DNA from: Trichobilharzia regenti
Lineage: Eukaryota > Platyhelminthes > Trematoda > Strigeidida > Schistosomatidae
Direction of reading: 5' to 3'
Length of the DNA stretch: 64,000 bases
NCBI GenBank assembly: GCA_944472135.2
Contig: OX235270.1
Location: forward strand, 136,477,632-136,541,631
Part shown: positions 52,880 through 64,000 of the stretch, in pieces
How positions within the stretch are numbered: the stretch's first letter is position 1
Layout of the letters: the number at the start of each line of letters is the position of its first letter
Translations under genes and position numbers: made by a program
The notes under the pieces: model-generated
Told to the model about the DNA's origin: nothing
The model's input: only the letters and a program-made list of their open reading frames with translations
The model's database searches: none

Positions 52880-53425
52880 TCTCGTATTCTAATGTCTTCA
52901 ACACAATTGCGCACAGAATTAAAGTGGTGCACAAGTATTTATAGGTGAATTTGGACGGGAGATAACAGAAAAACGTCTATGACCAGCAGGATGTGCGTTT
53001 AAAGAAAATGAGTCGTCAACAGTTGAAGCTAATGTCGCTACAGGAAACAGAACAAAACATATGAATACGACATGATGATCAAGGCTAAAAGTGCATAATC
53101 CTCAAACTTAAAAGTTAAGTGAGAGTTGAATTTTAATAAAACTCACCCTGTTTGCCAAAATTTATAAAGACAGTTGCTAGCGTTTAATTCGTAAGTGTGA
53201 GGTAAACTACAAACACTTAAAGATTGTAGAAATCTCTCCAACTTTTTAAGGCAACCACTGCGGAAAAAGCCTTCCTAAACACATCCTTCATTGAGTGACT
53301 ATTTCTGCAAAGAAACGATATGCTTGGCCTACAAAACTTCAGTAGTTCGCGAGAACATATCATTAGTTCCTGAAGGCACATGGATTGCTCTTATTTTGTA
53401 AAGCAGTCTAACAGAACATTCTCAT
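52880..53425. promoter_or_regulatory. region upstream of ECD
   Basis: No TATA box or CpG-rich core can be called. A possible 5' exon end (gtgagt donor at about 53147 on the minus strand) is in phase with the ECD acceptor at 52859, so the promoter may lie upstream of it. Confidence 0.3.
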
Positions 53426-53429
53426 TGGT

Positions 53430-53565
53430 CGAGATGCCAGAGTTCAGGTTAGTGAAGCTTGATGTGCACCTTGGCAAAGGATCCTAACGCTGAATGCTCC
53501 GACATAAAGTTGACGGCGTAATTTTAAAGGAATATAGGTAGTTTCACCGGCTCTGATAGCTACTT
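53430..53565 (-). mobile_element. RTE-like LINE relic, endonuclease start
   Basis: ggcaaaggatcctaacgctg and gctccgacataaagttgacg parallel 40690-40740 of the RTE element (ggcaaagtgtcctaaca, gctcctatatgaaattggtg). Very old. Confidence 0.6.
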
Positions 53566-54199
53566 ATGGTGGCAGAATTAGGTAGGGTGAAAAACCTGCC
53601 TGTAAAAGAGTTTTAACAGTAATGGAAAAGCAGCAATATCCATGTCAAAATATAACTTGCAGATGTTAAAGCAAAATTATATCTACATAACTGCAGTAAT
53701 AAAACGAAGAATTACTTTACAAAAGTTTTGACGAACATTATATGACTAAGCAGGGCTATTTATTTGAAAGGAGAACAAACAATCATTCAGTGAAGACATA
53801 CTTCACTTCAACGACTTCAATCGTATTTACATTACGTCCAAAAGAGTGCTAATCACACTACATAGCCAATCAACATAATGAAAAGACTTCCTAAAATGGT
53901 AACTAGAGTATGGGGTTGAAGCGGCTAAAAGATAAAAATGGTCATTAGGTAGCTGAATTTATGTGTCAAGAGCTGTCGAAACTGAAATGTAATTAGTTGT
54001 AATAGTGATTAAGAAAACAATATGAGGTTGAATGGAACTAACCAGAGAATGTCGCTAGTAAGGCTTTTCACAGAAATTTCTATTGGTTTCTGTGAGTTTG
54101 GTAAGCGCTTCACCCACAACTGATAAATGGATTTAAGACATAGGGATGAAATTATCCTCTCATGCCAAGACGCTGATTAGATTAAGTCTTTTGATCACA

Positions 54200-55045
54200 T
54201 TGAGCAGCAATTCTCGAATGTGTGGCATGTGATTCGCCCCTGTCATATGTAAGACTATGATACAGAACTGGTCTACACCGACTACATTTTGACGACAGGA
54301 AGTGAAGTAGCAGTGTGTTGGCCACTTCACTTATTCGGGAAGTTGCAACAGACCTAATGGTTTGATTGCTTATGAAATCTCAGCACAGATACAAAAGAGC
54401 TCATGTAGCGTCTGTCAACTTACATCATCTCTCGCGTTGACGTGATATCCAGCTATCAATCGGACGACATGGGTACTATTCGCTCTTTCCTTCTTTATGA
54501 CTGATAAATGACCAAAAAAAGAAGCTAACTGACTTCGACCATACACATTCGCATTCTATCTCCCACATTAAGTAGAATAATATGATGAGCAGTGTTGAGG
54601 TTTGGGAGTCAATCGATGAGGTTGTGAAGCTGCGTCGATTGGGATGGATACGACACGCATGCTGTCATAGTCTTCCTCATCAAACAGCTTCAGTTGACGT
54701 CGGATTAAGTTAGAAAAGTCTGTGGTTGGTTATATCAAAACCCAAAATCCATCACTGAACTCTTCTATTATTGCTTTGAGCCACACGAGCATGTAGAAAC
54801 TGTCCGGCTTGTATCCTTGATAAGCTGGGAACTATTAGTACCGTCTAAAAGCTGTTCTCAAAGGTGCAGATGCATTCACCGCAAATGAACTCCTAGGTAC
54901 ACCAAATTCTCACGTTCTTTTTTGGTACATTTTTATCATATTTCTTTTAAACACTTTCCCCTACATGCTATATGGAGTGTGGGATCTTGGGTTTCTTTAT
55001 TTTTGACCACAGTCCGACGTTGAAAACTGTCACCACAGCCAAGTT
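54200..55045 (+). pseudogene. RTE-like LINE relic, RT end to 3' end
   Basis: Plus strand aligns with the minus-strand RTE reference from about 38460 to 37600: ggaagtgaagtagcagtg, tcacttattcgggaagt, gaaatctcagcacagataca and, at the end, tatggagtgtggga. Diverged, with many stops. Confidence 0.72.
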
Positions 55046-55264
55046 TCATTTTGTTTTCCGTCATGTTTAGCTAAGATTCATGTTATCCTTCACAGCTGAA
55101 AAATAACTGAGTTACCAACTCGGTTAAGGTTACTGGGACTTCTCCTAAGGCATCTGACCAACCCAAGCAAAGTCAGCAAACATCGTATTTCCATGTGGAC
55201 AGTAGTTGGATCTGTAAGAGACTATCAGCCTCCTGTCCACCACTTTCAAGTCAATCCGTAGCTC

Positions 55265-55482
55265 AATTCTGTCATTTAATTGATAGTGGGTCATGTAGTC
55301 GAGAAAACGAGAGCTTTCAAAGTAATTCATCGAATCCCACCGAATCTTTCCAATAGACTTCGTATTTGTCTACTGCACACAGCTGAGGCGATAGACACTC
55401 TAATTATTAAACCTAAACTATGCATTAAAAAGAATTTCGTACAGCCATTATCCCTCCATTGGCCTATTAAGACATAACCAAC
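55265..55482 (+). pseudogene. Penelope-like element 3' coding fragment
   Basis: The 65-codon frame 55280-55477 reads EKTRAFKVIHRIPPNLSNRL, RICLLHTAEAIDTLIIKPKL and CIKKNFVQPLSLHWP, then a stop. This matches the Penelope open-frame end at 26.68 kb (AEALSIHIKKPELCIQKKIT). The GIY-YIG core is absent. Confidence 0.82.
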
Positions 55483-55574
55483 TAGAGACTTCTACACCAC
55501 CCCTTGTTTATATTCTCAACCCCTTTCTTATCATCCCTTAGTCTTATCTTCATTATAAACGTGTTTCATTTCCT

Positions 55575-55890
55575 TCGCCTACAATCTGTCTGTCTCTGTC
55601 TGGATTCAACATAGAACTTGGCACCGAAGTGCAGCAGTTCGAGTTGCCACGTTCCAAAATAGCACACAAGGTAGACAAGAAGATGAGTGAAGAGAATTAA
55701 TAGAGTTTGACAAATATAAGAGTGAAACAGAATGGGTAATGGTAGAAAGGAATATGAAGGATTACAGAGACTGAATACATCTGAGCTGGCCATTGACAAC
55801 GTTGAGCCATGTCACCTATTGTCTCCAGCCATTGATTCCTAGAGTCCCGAGGGCCCCAACCCGGGAGTCTGCATCTCCCTACCTGACATT
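55575..55890 (-). mobile_element. RTE-like LINE 3' end
   Basis: Matches 37560-37870 (cagttcgagttgccacgttc, gagccatgtcacctattgt, cccgagggccccaacccgg), with the (CAGA)n-type end at 55583-55600. Moderately diverged. Confidence 0.8.
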
Positions 55891-56489
55891 ACTTAATCGG
55901 TTCATGTTTTTACTAGCCTTTATCCACTACTTTTACCTGAACAATTGTTTGTTTAATCATACTCTTTTTCATTATTCGTGTTATCACAGATCGCCTCACT
56001 TTTTCATCCTTATTATTGATGAGACCATTATTATTATTACTATTGTTATTATCATTACTACTATTATGACTAACTTCACAATTTATATTCACCATAGGAT
56101 TATCCTAAAGACAAATCACCATGATTGGTTTATATTTGAATTTTTATCTGTAAACTTATTTATATTAGAGTTAAGCCTGATGAGACCTAACTGAAAACAA
56201 TATTGTTCGCTAAAATGTGTTGTTCTAAATAAGTGATCGTCTGAATGACAGTTGAACACTGTTGCGACGGCAAAAGATACGATTCCAGTACACAAAAAGC
56301 AAGTAACAACTGCAATTGACGATAAATAGAGTTTATGTGGTTCCAGTAACTTTTATAACTTAGTATTCATTCACCTGAGAGGTTTTCGTAATAAAAATAT
56401 TCCTGGATCTAACTTATAGTTGAATTTAGAGTTTAAAGAGGTCAAGGCAACTTCACACAACTATTTCGCGCTTCAAAAGATAGTCTTAC
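55891..56489. other. unassigned, simple-sequence rich
   Basis: Contains a ttattattatt-type run at about 56025-56065. A CTGATGAGA...CGCTAAAATGTG stretch near 56178-56222 might be a dead Penelope-type hammerhead. Confidence 0.35.
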
Positions 56490-56700
56490 AGATATAAGTA
56501 TAAAACTTGGGCACTGTGGTAGAGCATAACTCCATTATGGATAAGATTTTATTTCGACAAATCACACATTGTTGTACAGTCATATTCATTTCGAGCACAA
56601 ACCATTGCTCACAGTTATATCAACTTGATATGATATTACTGTACAACACTGTGTGATTTATCAAAATAAAATCTTATCCATAATGGAGCTACAGTCTTAC
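56490..56700 (+). mobile_element. palindromic MITE-like repeat, copy 4
   Basis: Left arm: aagtataaaacttgggcac through ttatttcgacaaatcacaca. Right arm: tgtgtgatttatcaaaataa through cttatccataatggag. The arms are diverged in the middle. Confidence 0.78.
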
Positions 56701-57445
56701 AGAATAGCGGTGTAAGAAAACTAAGGCTGTCAGCAATTTACGCACGCGTGTATTTGATAAACGTCCGGCTATCTTAGCATGATGCTTAAAAATAACCACG
56801 TTTTACAAATACCTCTGCTTTCCTCCCGAAGATTTTCCACTATCAAGTGGTTTTAAGGACTTACTTTATAATCATGTGAGCGACCGAAAGTAACTACAGG
56901 AAGTAATCGCTAGTCTTGGCGCCAGAGTGGCTGTATAGACTACTATTCAAATTCAGGTGAACAATATAACATGACAAGCATTTCAGTTAAAATTATTTGA
57001 GATATAATATTCACCAAACAAAATTTCAACCGCAGTGCTGATTAATTTAAGCTGTATCGTAGAGTTAGAGAAAAGGCTTTAAGCGTCAATCCCCAAATTA
57101 CCGTTTAACAAGCGATATCACAATATTAAATCACCTCTCCCCCTTCTGTATGGTAACAAAAAGGGGTTCAAATGTTTCACCCTCTTCTTACAAGAAAGGT
57201 GGAAGACACTGACTGATTTGGTTTCAACTACATGCAGAGTCTGCAAGACATGTGCCTCCCACTTAAAGCATGAACTAAGCGTTTATTTACGCTACCCTAG
57301 CTGTGGCCCTGACATATGTTGCTTAGTGTACTGTGAGCATAAACTCACCTAAGAGTTTGTCAGCCTTTCTTGGTTCCGACAGCGACCTGCAGCAGTAGAA
57401 CATGCAGTTGTTATTTTTATTTTGTTCCTAAACGTCCAGCAGTTC

Positions 57446-57610
57446 TTCCATTATGGGTAAATTTTTGTTTTGATAAAGTCTTACAGTGTTATACAGTAAT
57501 GTTCACTGATATTACTGTATAACACTGTAAGACTTTATCAAAACAAAAAATTACCCATAATGGAATTACACTCTACCACAGTGCACAAGTTTAATTCTTA
57601 TATCAGTCAA
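57446..57610 (+). mobile_element. palindromic MITE-like repeat, copy 5, near-perfect hairpin
   Basis: Arms 57446-57500 and 57511-57565 pair at 54 of 55 positions around a 10-base loop. The right flank cagtgcacaagtttaattct is the usual element end; the matching left end is missing. Confidence 0.85.
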
Positions 57611-57639
57611 GCAGTTCTGTCCCTCAGGGACGTGTACAA

Positions 57640-58625
57640 TCTTCGATATGAGTACATTACCAAGCATTTTTTACAGGACTAATTCACAAAATCCATACAT
57701 TAAGCCATTCATTTAATTCGTCTAGATCTATTTGTAAGCCTCACGTTTCATCAATAGTATTTGTTGTCTTCCAGATCTTGATGTCGTCCACAAATAATAG
57801 TGAGGATGGAGTAATAAGGCCGAGAAAAAATGACATCTTGTCCCCAGTTTTCCCCGATGTACCGCAGTCAACAGTCAGTATGTTAGGGGGATCATCCTGG
57901 CTGTAATCCTTGCTACCCCGCCTCCAGTAAGTCATGCAAGCCGATAGTTGCAATGTATATCAGAATTCTAGACAAGGAGTTAGATCCTCGCTAACTGTTC
58001 CCATCTTTCAGAATGAGTATTACAACTGTATCATTATAGTCCTTAAACAGCCTGGCATAAGCCGCAGACATATTGAATACATAGATTCGCAGGCATATAA
58101 TATCCGCTAAGGAGGTTGTCAATCTAGGGAGTCCGCCAGCCCCTGGTAACATACCTGGCTCCAGTTTAGACAGTTTTTTTTAGGAACCACTACGCCATCT
58201 ACCACCACTAAGGACATTTTAGTGACTATGGCAGTGACTTCGAGGAAACCCTGGATGTTATGATCAGACGAAAATACATTATAAGGTTCTTCAGAAAGGA
58301 TTTCGGCTATCACTTCATTTGATTCGACTGTCTTACCTGTATCATTTACTGGTGACGGTATACTAGTTTTTGTCTTAGTCCCAAATTTGTGGACAGTCCA
58401 GCATTTTTTTCTCATATACGGTATGACTTTTATTACCTACATACTTTTAAAGATTCCGAATTTTACGGTAGTCTGTACCAAATTCCATGAGCTTCTTTGC
58501 TTCCTTAAAAGCCCTCTTAATTCACTGCTAACCCAAAGTGGCTTGTGTGATGGGAAACTTACACTTCCCAATAAAATGCTAAATCTCACCGAAGCCTCCT
58601 CGACTATTACTATTATAACTTAAAT
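57640..58625 (-). pseudogene. CR1-like LINE, degenerate RT
   Basis: On the minus strand, SIPSPVNDTGKTVESNEVIA and VFSSDHNIQ (58119-58415) resemble the CR1-type linker before RT. LITPSSLLFVDDIKIWKTTN and DLDELNEWLN (57741-57953) correspond to the catalytic FVDD box and following helix. Schistosome SR1-type elements have this arrangement. Stops and frame changes show it is dead. Confidence 0.75.
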
Positions 58626-59500
58626 ATTTTTAGTGAACTGTAATTGCATTGATCATACTTTACAAATCGATATTGTTTAAAAACCACCAATATTTTTATT
58701 AACTACCAATCTTGAATATTTTGTGTATATAAACATATATATAGCTGTAGATCCAGAAGAGGAATTTATCGAAAAGAATATTTTTTGCTCGATTATTTTG
58801 TGTTTTATAGATACCTCATTTGTGTTAACCCACCAGTCAGTTAGAGTTGCTGCGTTCCGAATGTCAGTGTATCCTCTCCCCAAATGTTTGGACGAGGTGT
58901 TGACATACAGATGAAGTCCTGAACTTTAGAAGTAAAAGTAAAGGCTACATTGTCACCGCTGCCTGGAGACGGGAGGCACTTTGTGCCGTCTACATCCCCC
59001 TTCTGGTGTGTTAATTCTAAGTTCACAGTGCAAGGATCCCGTTTAGAGTCATTTCATGTTGGTGAACGCACATACTGTCCAAACATACTTTCGAGGACAG
59101 TCTGTGTAGGTTCCTTCTTGAAACACATATACAAGCTAGCTAGTGTTAATTCCTCCCTACTAATATGTGGGGCATCAAAATCAACTTCTGTCAGATCCTT
59201 ATATTTACTACACCAAATGCTTAGCCTTCTCTCCACTTTTGTATAAAGGATTCATGTCATAGTTCCTGTCAGTTATTTTTAACATACGCGTGTTCACTCC
59301 CATGAAAACGGCTTGTTTCAAGGAATAAAAATCAGCCCTGCCTAGTAAGAGGTCATCAGCTTAAGAGTACCTTCATTAAAGTTAATGACCCAAATTTTAG
59401 CTTCACGAGTGCTGCTAACATGCGCTTCTGACAACTTTGAACCAATGCCTATGTCATCACTGATGTATTAAGGAACTCCAAAACCTCTTCTTCCTCCTAT
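58626..59500 (-). pseudogene. probable CR1-like LINE endonuclease part
   Basis: Continues upstream of the CR1-like RT. Minus-strand frames (for example YKDLTEVDFDAPHISREELT and LYMCFKKEPTQTVLE at 59054-59236; CLPSPGSGDNVAFTFTSKVQ at 58841-59026) lie where the endonuclease of the same element would be. Motifs are too decayed for certainty. Confidence 0.5.
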
Positions 59501-59529
59501 CCTGCCAGACCTAACACAGATATACCCTT

Positions 59530-60010
59530 TTACGAAAGGATCTGGATTTCGTGGATGGCTTATGTCTCGAAGACTTGCAAGCGAAAACCAAAAAACTGGA
59601 AGAAGAATCAGCCTGAGAAGACAGGACTTCAGGTAAACATTGGGAAAACAGAGGTGATGAAGATAGTCAACCAACAGCAACGACAACCTGCACGAACCAC
59701 CATCAACGAGGAAGATTCGAGAGAGGTTACCTCCTTCACTTATCTGGGGAGCTCGGTTTCAACTACAAGCAGTCGGAAGGAATAATGTCGGAGCCAGCCT
59801 GGATCGGAAAGGAAAAATATGCCTTCATTGACCCGAAAACAGTTTGGAAATCTTCTGCGCTGACTCAGCCGAAGTAAAGAACAAGATTCTGATTTCTAAC
59901 ACAAATGTGGAGTCAGTCCTTCTATACGAGTCGTGAAGTTGACCAACGTGTCACCGAAAGGATTTCCGGCGGAATGTGGAACTTTGTCAGCATCTGCCTT
60001 CTCTCCATAC
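59530..60010 (+). pseudogene. Perere/SR3-type LINE, RT fragment
   Basis: LDFVDGLCL (a ruined FADD box), then TGLQVNIGKTEVMKIVNQQQ and TINEEDSREVTSFTYLGSSV, parallel to 8700-8960. It ends after about 480 bases with frameshifts. Confidence 0.8.
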
Positions 60011-62998
60011 TGAAGATCAAGGGCGTTGATAAAGCATATCCCCTATTTGAAGTGGCGCCTTTGGCTTAACCTTGACGGCATTTGGGCGGCTTCGTTGATT
60101 CGAGTTGGAGCTAGTCGTCCAGCAAACACAGTAGACGCGATTTCGGTGCTTATTTTGCTCTTGTTGGATGAATTTATATGAAAATTATTGTTCGATATTG
60201 TTCTCGAGCATTTACTTATTGCTTGTGTGACAGGACGCTTAAATACATGGTTCATGCAGTGATTTTTGGCATGCCGAGTAAGCTTCGCGTACATTTCAAC
60301 GACTGTCATTCGATAAATTTCTTTGCAGATTGGCGGAAACTTGTACTCGGTCTCAAATTTACCTATCAGCATTTGTGCAGTACCTTTTACTGCTACAGGA
60401 ACCGAGAAATATGGTTGATATCAAATTTAGCATCCTTCCGCACTTTTGTGTGGTGTTGATAGCTGAAAGTCAATGGAATGCATAGATACAAGCGAAAGTC
60501 AGTGTTCACAAATGGGAAGAACCTGTAATATGTTTTACGATCACTTACAACATTCAGTGTTTTCTGCCAAAATTTTTAAATGATTTAAATGCACACGGCA
60601 ACATTTGAGTAATTCGGTGGATTTCAATACCATCCTCGTGATCAGGTGCGTAAAGACATCAGTGGTGTGCGTCACTTTGTCCTATTAGTGAGTTTGGTTT
60701 CATAAACTTCCGATTTCTGTTATTGTCCTGACGCCACATTATTCGCGCTTGTTCGAAGTTAATTCACAAAATTATTTTAAAACCACGTAGAAGTAGTGTC
60801 CGACATCTCTTAAAGCTATGGACGTAAGGTTTAGAAGTGGTTGCTGTATCCATTTAGGGAAGGCTCATCGACTTCTGCAAGTAAGGGCTACGCATCATAT
60901 TCCTAAATGCCTCCAGAAGCAACAGAATCTTCAGAAGTTATTAATGGGGTCCCAGCTCCTCTATTTCGAAACATATTATATGGACAGGACATAAAACTGA
61001 CGTTTGCACTTTCTTTAAACCTATCTGTAGAACGTGTTTGGATTGCATCCTAAAGTTTGTGGAAGCCGAAGTTTGATTAGGAAGTTTAAACCACTTTTGT
61101 GAATTCCAGGAAAAAAAAAAAAAAAACGAAACCTTCTTTGTTAAACTTCGTTTTGATACTATTCAGGGTAGATGTACTAGTACCTCTGATATTTGGTTTA
61201 GTGATCTTCATTGTTATTTTGACCTCAAATATGTGGTTTTAATTCCACCTAAATTTATTTTCTAGACTTTTAACTGTATTAATCTCATATGTATTCCTAT
61301 AACAAGTCCATGCGTGACCAGATTGTCCAAAATGTGTTGCACAAATACAACAATGCACGACTCAGACAAATTACGTCTTCTTATTACTTCGTCTAAATAT
61401 TCACTTGTGTCAAAAATAGTGACTGATGTAATTGCACATCGATATAAACTTTCATTAATTCTTACTGTGCTATCTCGTTAATATTATATTGGTAGTCATA
61501 TTCATGTATACATCCTGTGAACCCTTGTTTTCTTTTTTAGATAATCTGTAGTCCCAGTGACCTTGTGGGATTCGTTGCTGAAGAGAGTGGTTTCCAGTAC
61601 CGTTGATTTTGTATTTTGTGTCGAATCACTAATAAATGTGTTCTCTACACCTCAAATAGACATTCTACTTGTTAATAGTCACTACTAACTTTATAGAATG
61701 TTGTGAGCTACAGAGTTATGGGGTTAGAGTCATGTGTTGTATTGAGTAGCGCGTTTAGAAGATACGTCCGCCCCTGAGGAATATTGTCGTCGGTATGGAG
61801 TACATTCTCGGGATAAATCTGTTAGCAGTAATTATTATCAGTACCTATATTTCGTATGGATGGTATATAACGAAACGTACTAATTCAGTAGTCAAAGGTT
61901 AGAAATATCCGTTAAAATTGAAACAGGTGCTCATGTAAGGGAAAACTGATTAATCGAAATTTGAAACATCACGTAAGTGATAAAGTTTATAGCATCGTTT
62001 ACATGCGAATAGTTAAGCTTATTTATTTAGAAATGATGGTAACTCGTTGATGGTTTAAGAGATGTTGTGTTTGATAGGAAATGGATGGGACATTGTAACT
62101 GAAAAATAGTGTAAGTGGATAAGCAACATCAGCTGGCCAGTATACACATATTTTGAAGTAAAACACGATCGGGTAAAGTATTTCGAAGAGAGGAGTAGAG
62201 CAGTCTTCTGGAACTATTAATTTAGTGAGCAATTAAATTTGTCTTTGAATTAAGACTGAAAGTAAGCGGCATATTGGTAAGCTAAACGATTACCATTATT
62301 CGGTTTCGTTAGAATAAGTATCCGAGTACTGTTTCACTCATCATTCTGTCTTTTGAATAACTTAGTAACATGGCGTTTACTTTCGGATCCAAATTACTAA
62401 GTAAAGGTTAATATCCCTAGGATTAAATTGTCGCCAAAGTAAGTAAATATGTTCATTTCTAGAAAATACTAAGGTTTGGAGTTGTTTTTTAACTACCACA
62501 ACACCAGGTGACTCACCAATTAGTCACAAAGTAAAACTAGATCTGTCAAATAGAGTCCGCTCCTGACTTCTAGGTTTCGTGAAGGTAGAACTATATACAT
62601 AGGTTAATAGGATTAGACGCATGATGTCAATTCGAAACTAGGTAATTACGTTTCGCAGCTACAGAAAACACCACGTTACAATCTATTCCTTTAATCTTGT
62701 CAATCAATGTGACATCAATTAAGACTAGAGAAGGAACACCACTGGTTTTCACAAAATCCATTTGTGTTCCCTAATATAATGTACATTCCGTAATTATAGG
62801 CAAACTAGGAAACGCACCAAGTCATCACATATACGAACAATAATTAATTTAAAGGAATGCCTACTCAATATGGTCCAGAGTTCATGTGAAGTGACACATG
62901 CCTACATCTGAAAGTGCATGTGTAAGGTATCGCATCTCATCAGCCTTTCGTCTAAGTGACTCAATGGGTCGCCTCCATATTTAACAAATGCTCAGTCC
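60011..62998. other. no recognisable gene
   Basis: The longest frames (60043-60372 minus, 60178-60459 plus) overlap each other and show no familiar domain. A run of 16 adenines lies at 61111-61126. A short stretch at 61552-61600 (gtcccagtgaccttgt, ttgctgaagagagtgg) may be a decayed SINE family 2. Confidence 0.4.
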
Positions 62999-63448
62999 AT
63001 GAATTCTACTTGTACCTGTAAAACACAAAGAATACCCTGCTGGGATATGGTGCTGTGTTACACTAGAGTCCCTCAGTTTACAGGTAAATCACACTTAATA
63101 TCAGTATTGCGGCTTTTAGTTGAAAAAGTCATTCGACTGTGTCACAGATGCTTTTGGCTGGATTCCTCAGTACCAAGTATTATTCCCTATGAGAGTGCAT
63201 TGAAGAAACCCTGCAGGGTGATATTGAAGCTTCGCCGAAAATTGAATAGAAGCATTTCAGTCATACAAGATGTATGCAGTAAAGAATACATTATTAACTC
63301 ATTGCGCTCACTCCTACATTACCCTATAAAATTCTCTAGTTTGGAAATGAAACATGCACATATATATTGTGTCGTTAACTTCAGATACACACTAATATCT
63401 AAATTTCATACGCCTTCTGTCTCTCTACTCCGTGTAATAATAGTTTGA
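62999..63448 (+). CDS. hypothetical 149-residue open frame, doubtful
   Basis: It is the longest frame in the last 3 kb, starting MNSTCTCKTQRIPCWDM and rich in leucine, isoleucine and arginine. I see no domain, signal peptide, splice context or repeat match. In AT-rich DNA of this length a chance frame is plausible, so it is listed only because it could be an exon. Confidence 0.15.
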   Translation: MNSTCTCKTQRIPCWDMVLCYTRVPQFTGKSHLISVLRLLVEKVIRLCHRCFWLDSSVPSIIPYESALKKPCRVILKLRRKLNRSISVIQDVCSKEYIINSLRSLLHYPIKFSSLEMKHAHIYCVVNFRYTLISKFHTPSVSLLRVIIV

Positions 63449-63920
63449 TAGTTATTTACGAATGCAGTAATAAGTATTTCATGGGCCACGAGTAGCACTT
63501 GGTATCCAGCAGAGGTATGGGCACTTAGTGATTGCAATTTAGAGAACTGATACGACAAGGTTAGCTTTTTTCTAATATATACCCAACTATCAACACAATG
63601 AAAAGATAATGACGAATTGTTATCACAAGCATTTTATTTACTATGGAGGGAATGTTATTACAAGCTAACTTCACAGTAACATGTACAAGTCTTGCATGTC
63701 ATTGAATCAGTTATATTAGCACACTAATTGTATTACGGCCAAGTGTAAATGATTTAAAGGCATCGTAACAATAACTTTGCGGGAGGTAGATGTATTGAAA
63801 GACTGCTTGCAGACACTATGTATGACGATATCTAGTAGAATGTCTACGGAGACTGACAACCTGCAATGAGGAAGACAAAAAGGAAACAATTAGGAGACAC
63901 ATAAGATAAGTATTTTTGAC
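63449..63920. other. no gene seen
   Basis: AT-rich, nothing recognised. Confidence 0.35.
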
Positions 63921-64000
63921 ATAAGTATAAAATTTGGGCACTATAGTAGAGTATAACTCCATTATGGATACGATTTTATTTTGATAAATCACACAGTGTT
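63921..64000 (+). mobile_element. palindromic MITE-like repeat, copy 6, cut by window edge
   Basis: Starts ataagtataaaatttgggca and runs through tggatacgattttattttga to the end of the window. It matches the left arm of the 56.49-kb copy. Confidence 0.75.

Noticed and set aside
56178..56225. Hammerhead-like CTGATGAGA...CGCTAAAATG
   Set aside because: The two core halves are not linked by a helix, so it cannot be distinguished from chance.
61111..61126. Run of 16 adenines as the tail of a processed pseudogene
   Set aside because: No coding sequence or repeat end is recognisable upstream and no flanking duplication was found.
62999..63448. 149-codon frame as a confident gene
   Set aside because: No motif, splice context or homology is visible; kept only as a doubtful entry.

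Overview
This is an AT-rich, intron-rich eukaryotic window that most resembles a blood fluke (Schistosoma or a close relative). The main grounds are a tRNA-headed SINE carrying the Smα-type hammerhead ribozyme known from schistosomes, RTE-like (SR2-type) and Perere/SR3-type LINEs, Penelope-like elements with GIY-YIG domains, and introns as short as 34-35 bases. The species assignment is an inference. No prokaryotic operon, rRNA, CRISPR array or viral gene is seen.

Two host genes could be reconstructed exon by exon, both on the minus strand. The first is DRC3 (LRRC48, dynein regulatory complex subunit 3). Six well-supported exons plus an N-terminal exon run from 20004 down to 2063, and a possible extra 45-base exon lies at 24338-24382. 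The C-terminal ~125 residues are not found and probably lie left of the window. The second is ECD (ecdysoneless homologue). Eleven exons run from 52879 down to the stop at 30812, and all or nearly all of the protein is present. Splice phases agree at most junctions. Two ECD junctions do not match in phase and imply missed exons.

Most of the rest is transposable elements and their remains, largely in the introns of these two genes. 1-20 kb (DRC3 introns): SINE copies, Penelope-like fragments, a Perere-type LINE relic at 8.3-9.6 kb and palindromic MITE-like repeats. 20-30 kb: a LINE fragment split by a solo LTR with a clean target-site duplication, a composite palindromic SINE insertion with a 12-base duplication, a Penelope-like element and RTE relics. 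31-53 kb (ECD introns): SINEs of several families, a nearly complete RTE element at 37.56-41.25 kb, and several RTE 3' ends and relics. 53-64 kb: RTE, Penelope, CR1-like and Perere-type fragments, then about 3.5 kb with no recognisable gene.

The most interesting signal is that at least three distinct tRNA-derived SINE families each carry a type-I hammerhead ribozyme in the same place, between the Pol III promoter head and the tail. All three have an unusually short palindromic helix III. A fourth hammerhead of the Penelope type lies at 28.13 kb. Several SINE copies are rearranged as inverted (palindromic) dimers. The Smα ribozyme is established knowledge; the other families I read directly from the sequence and do not recognise by name.
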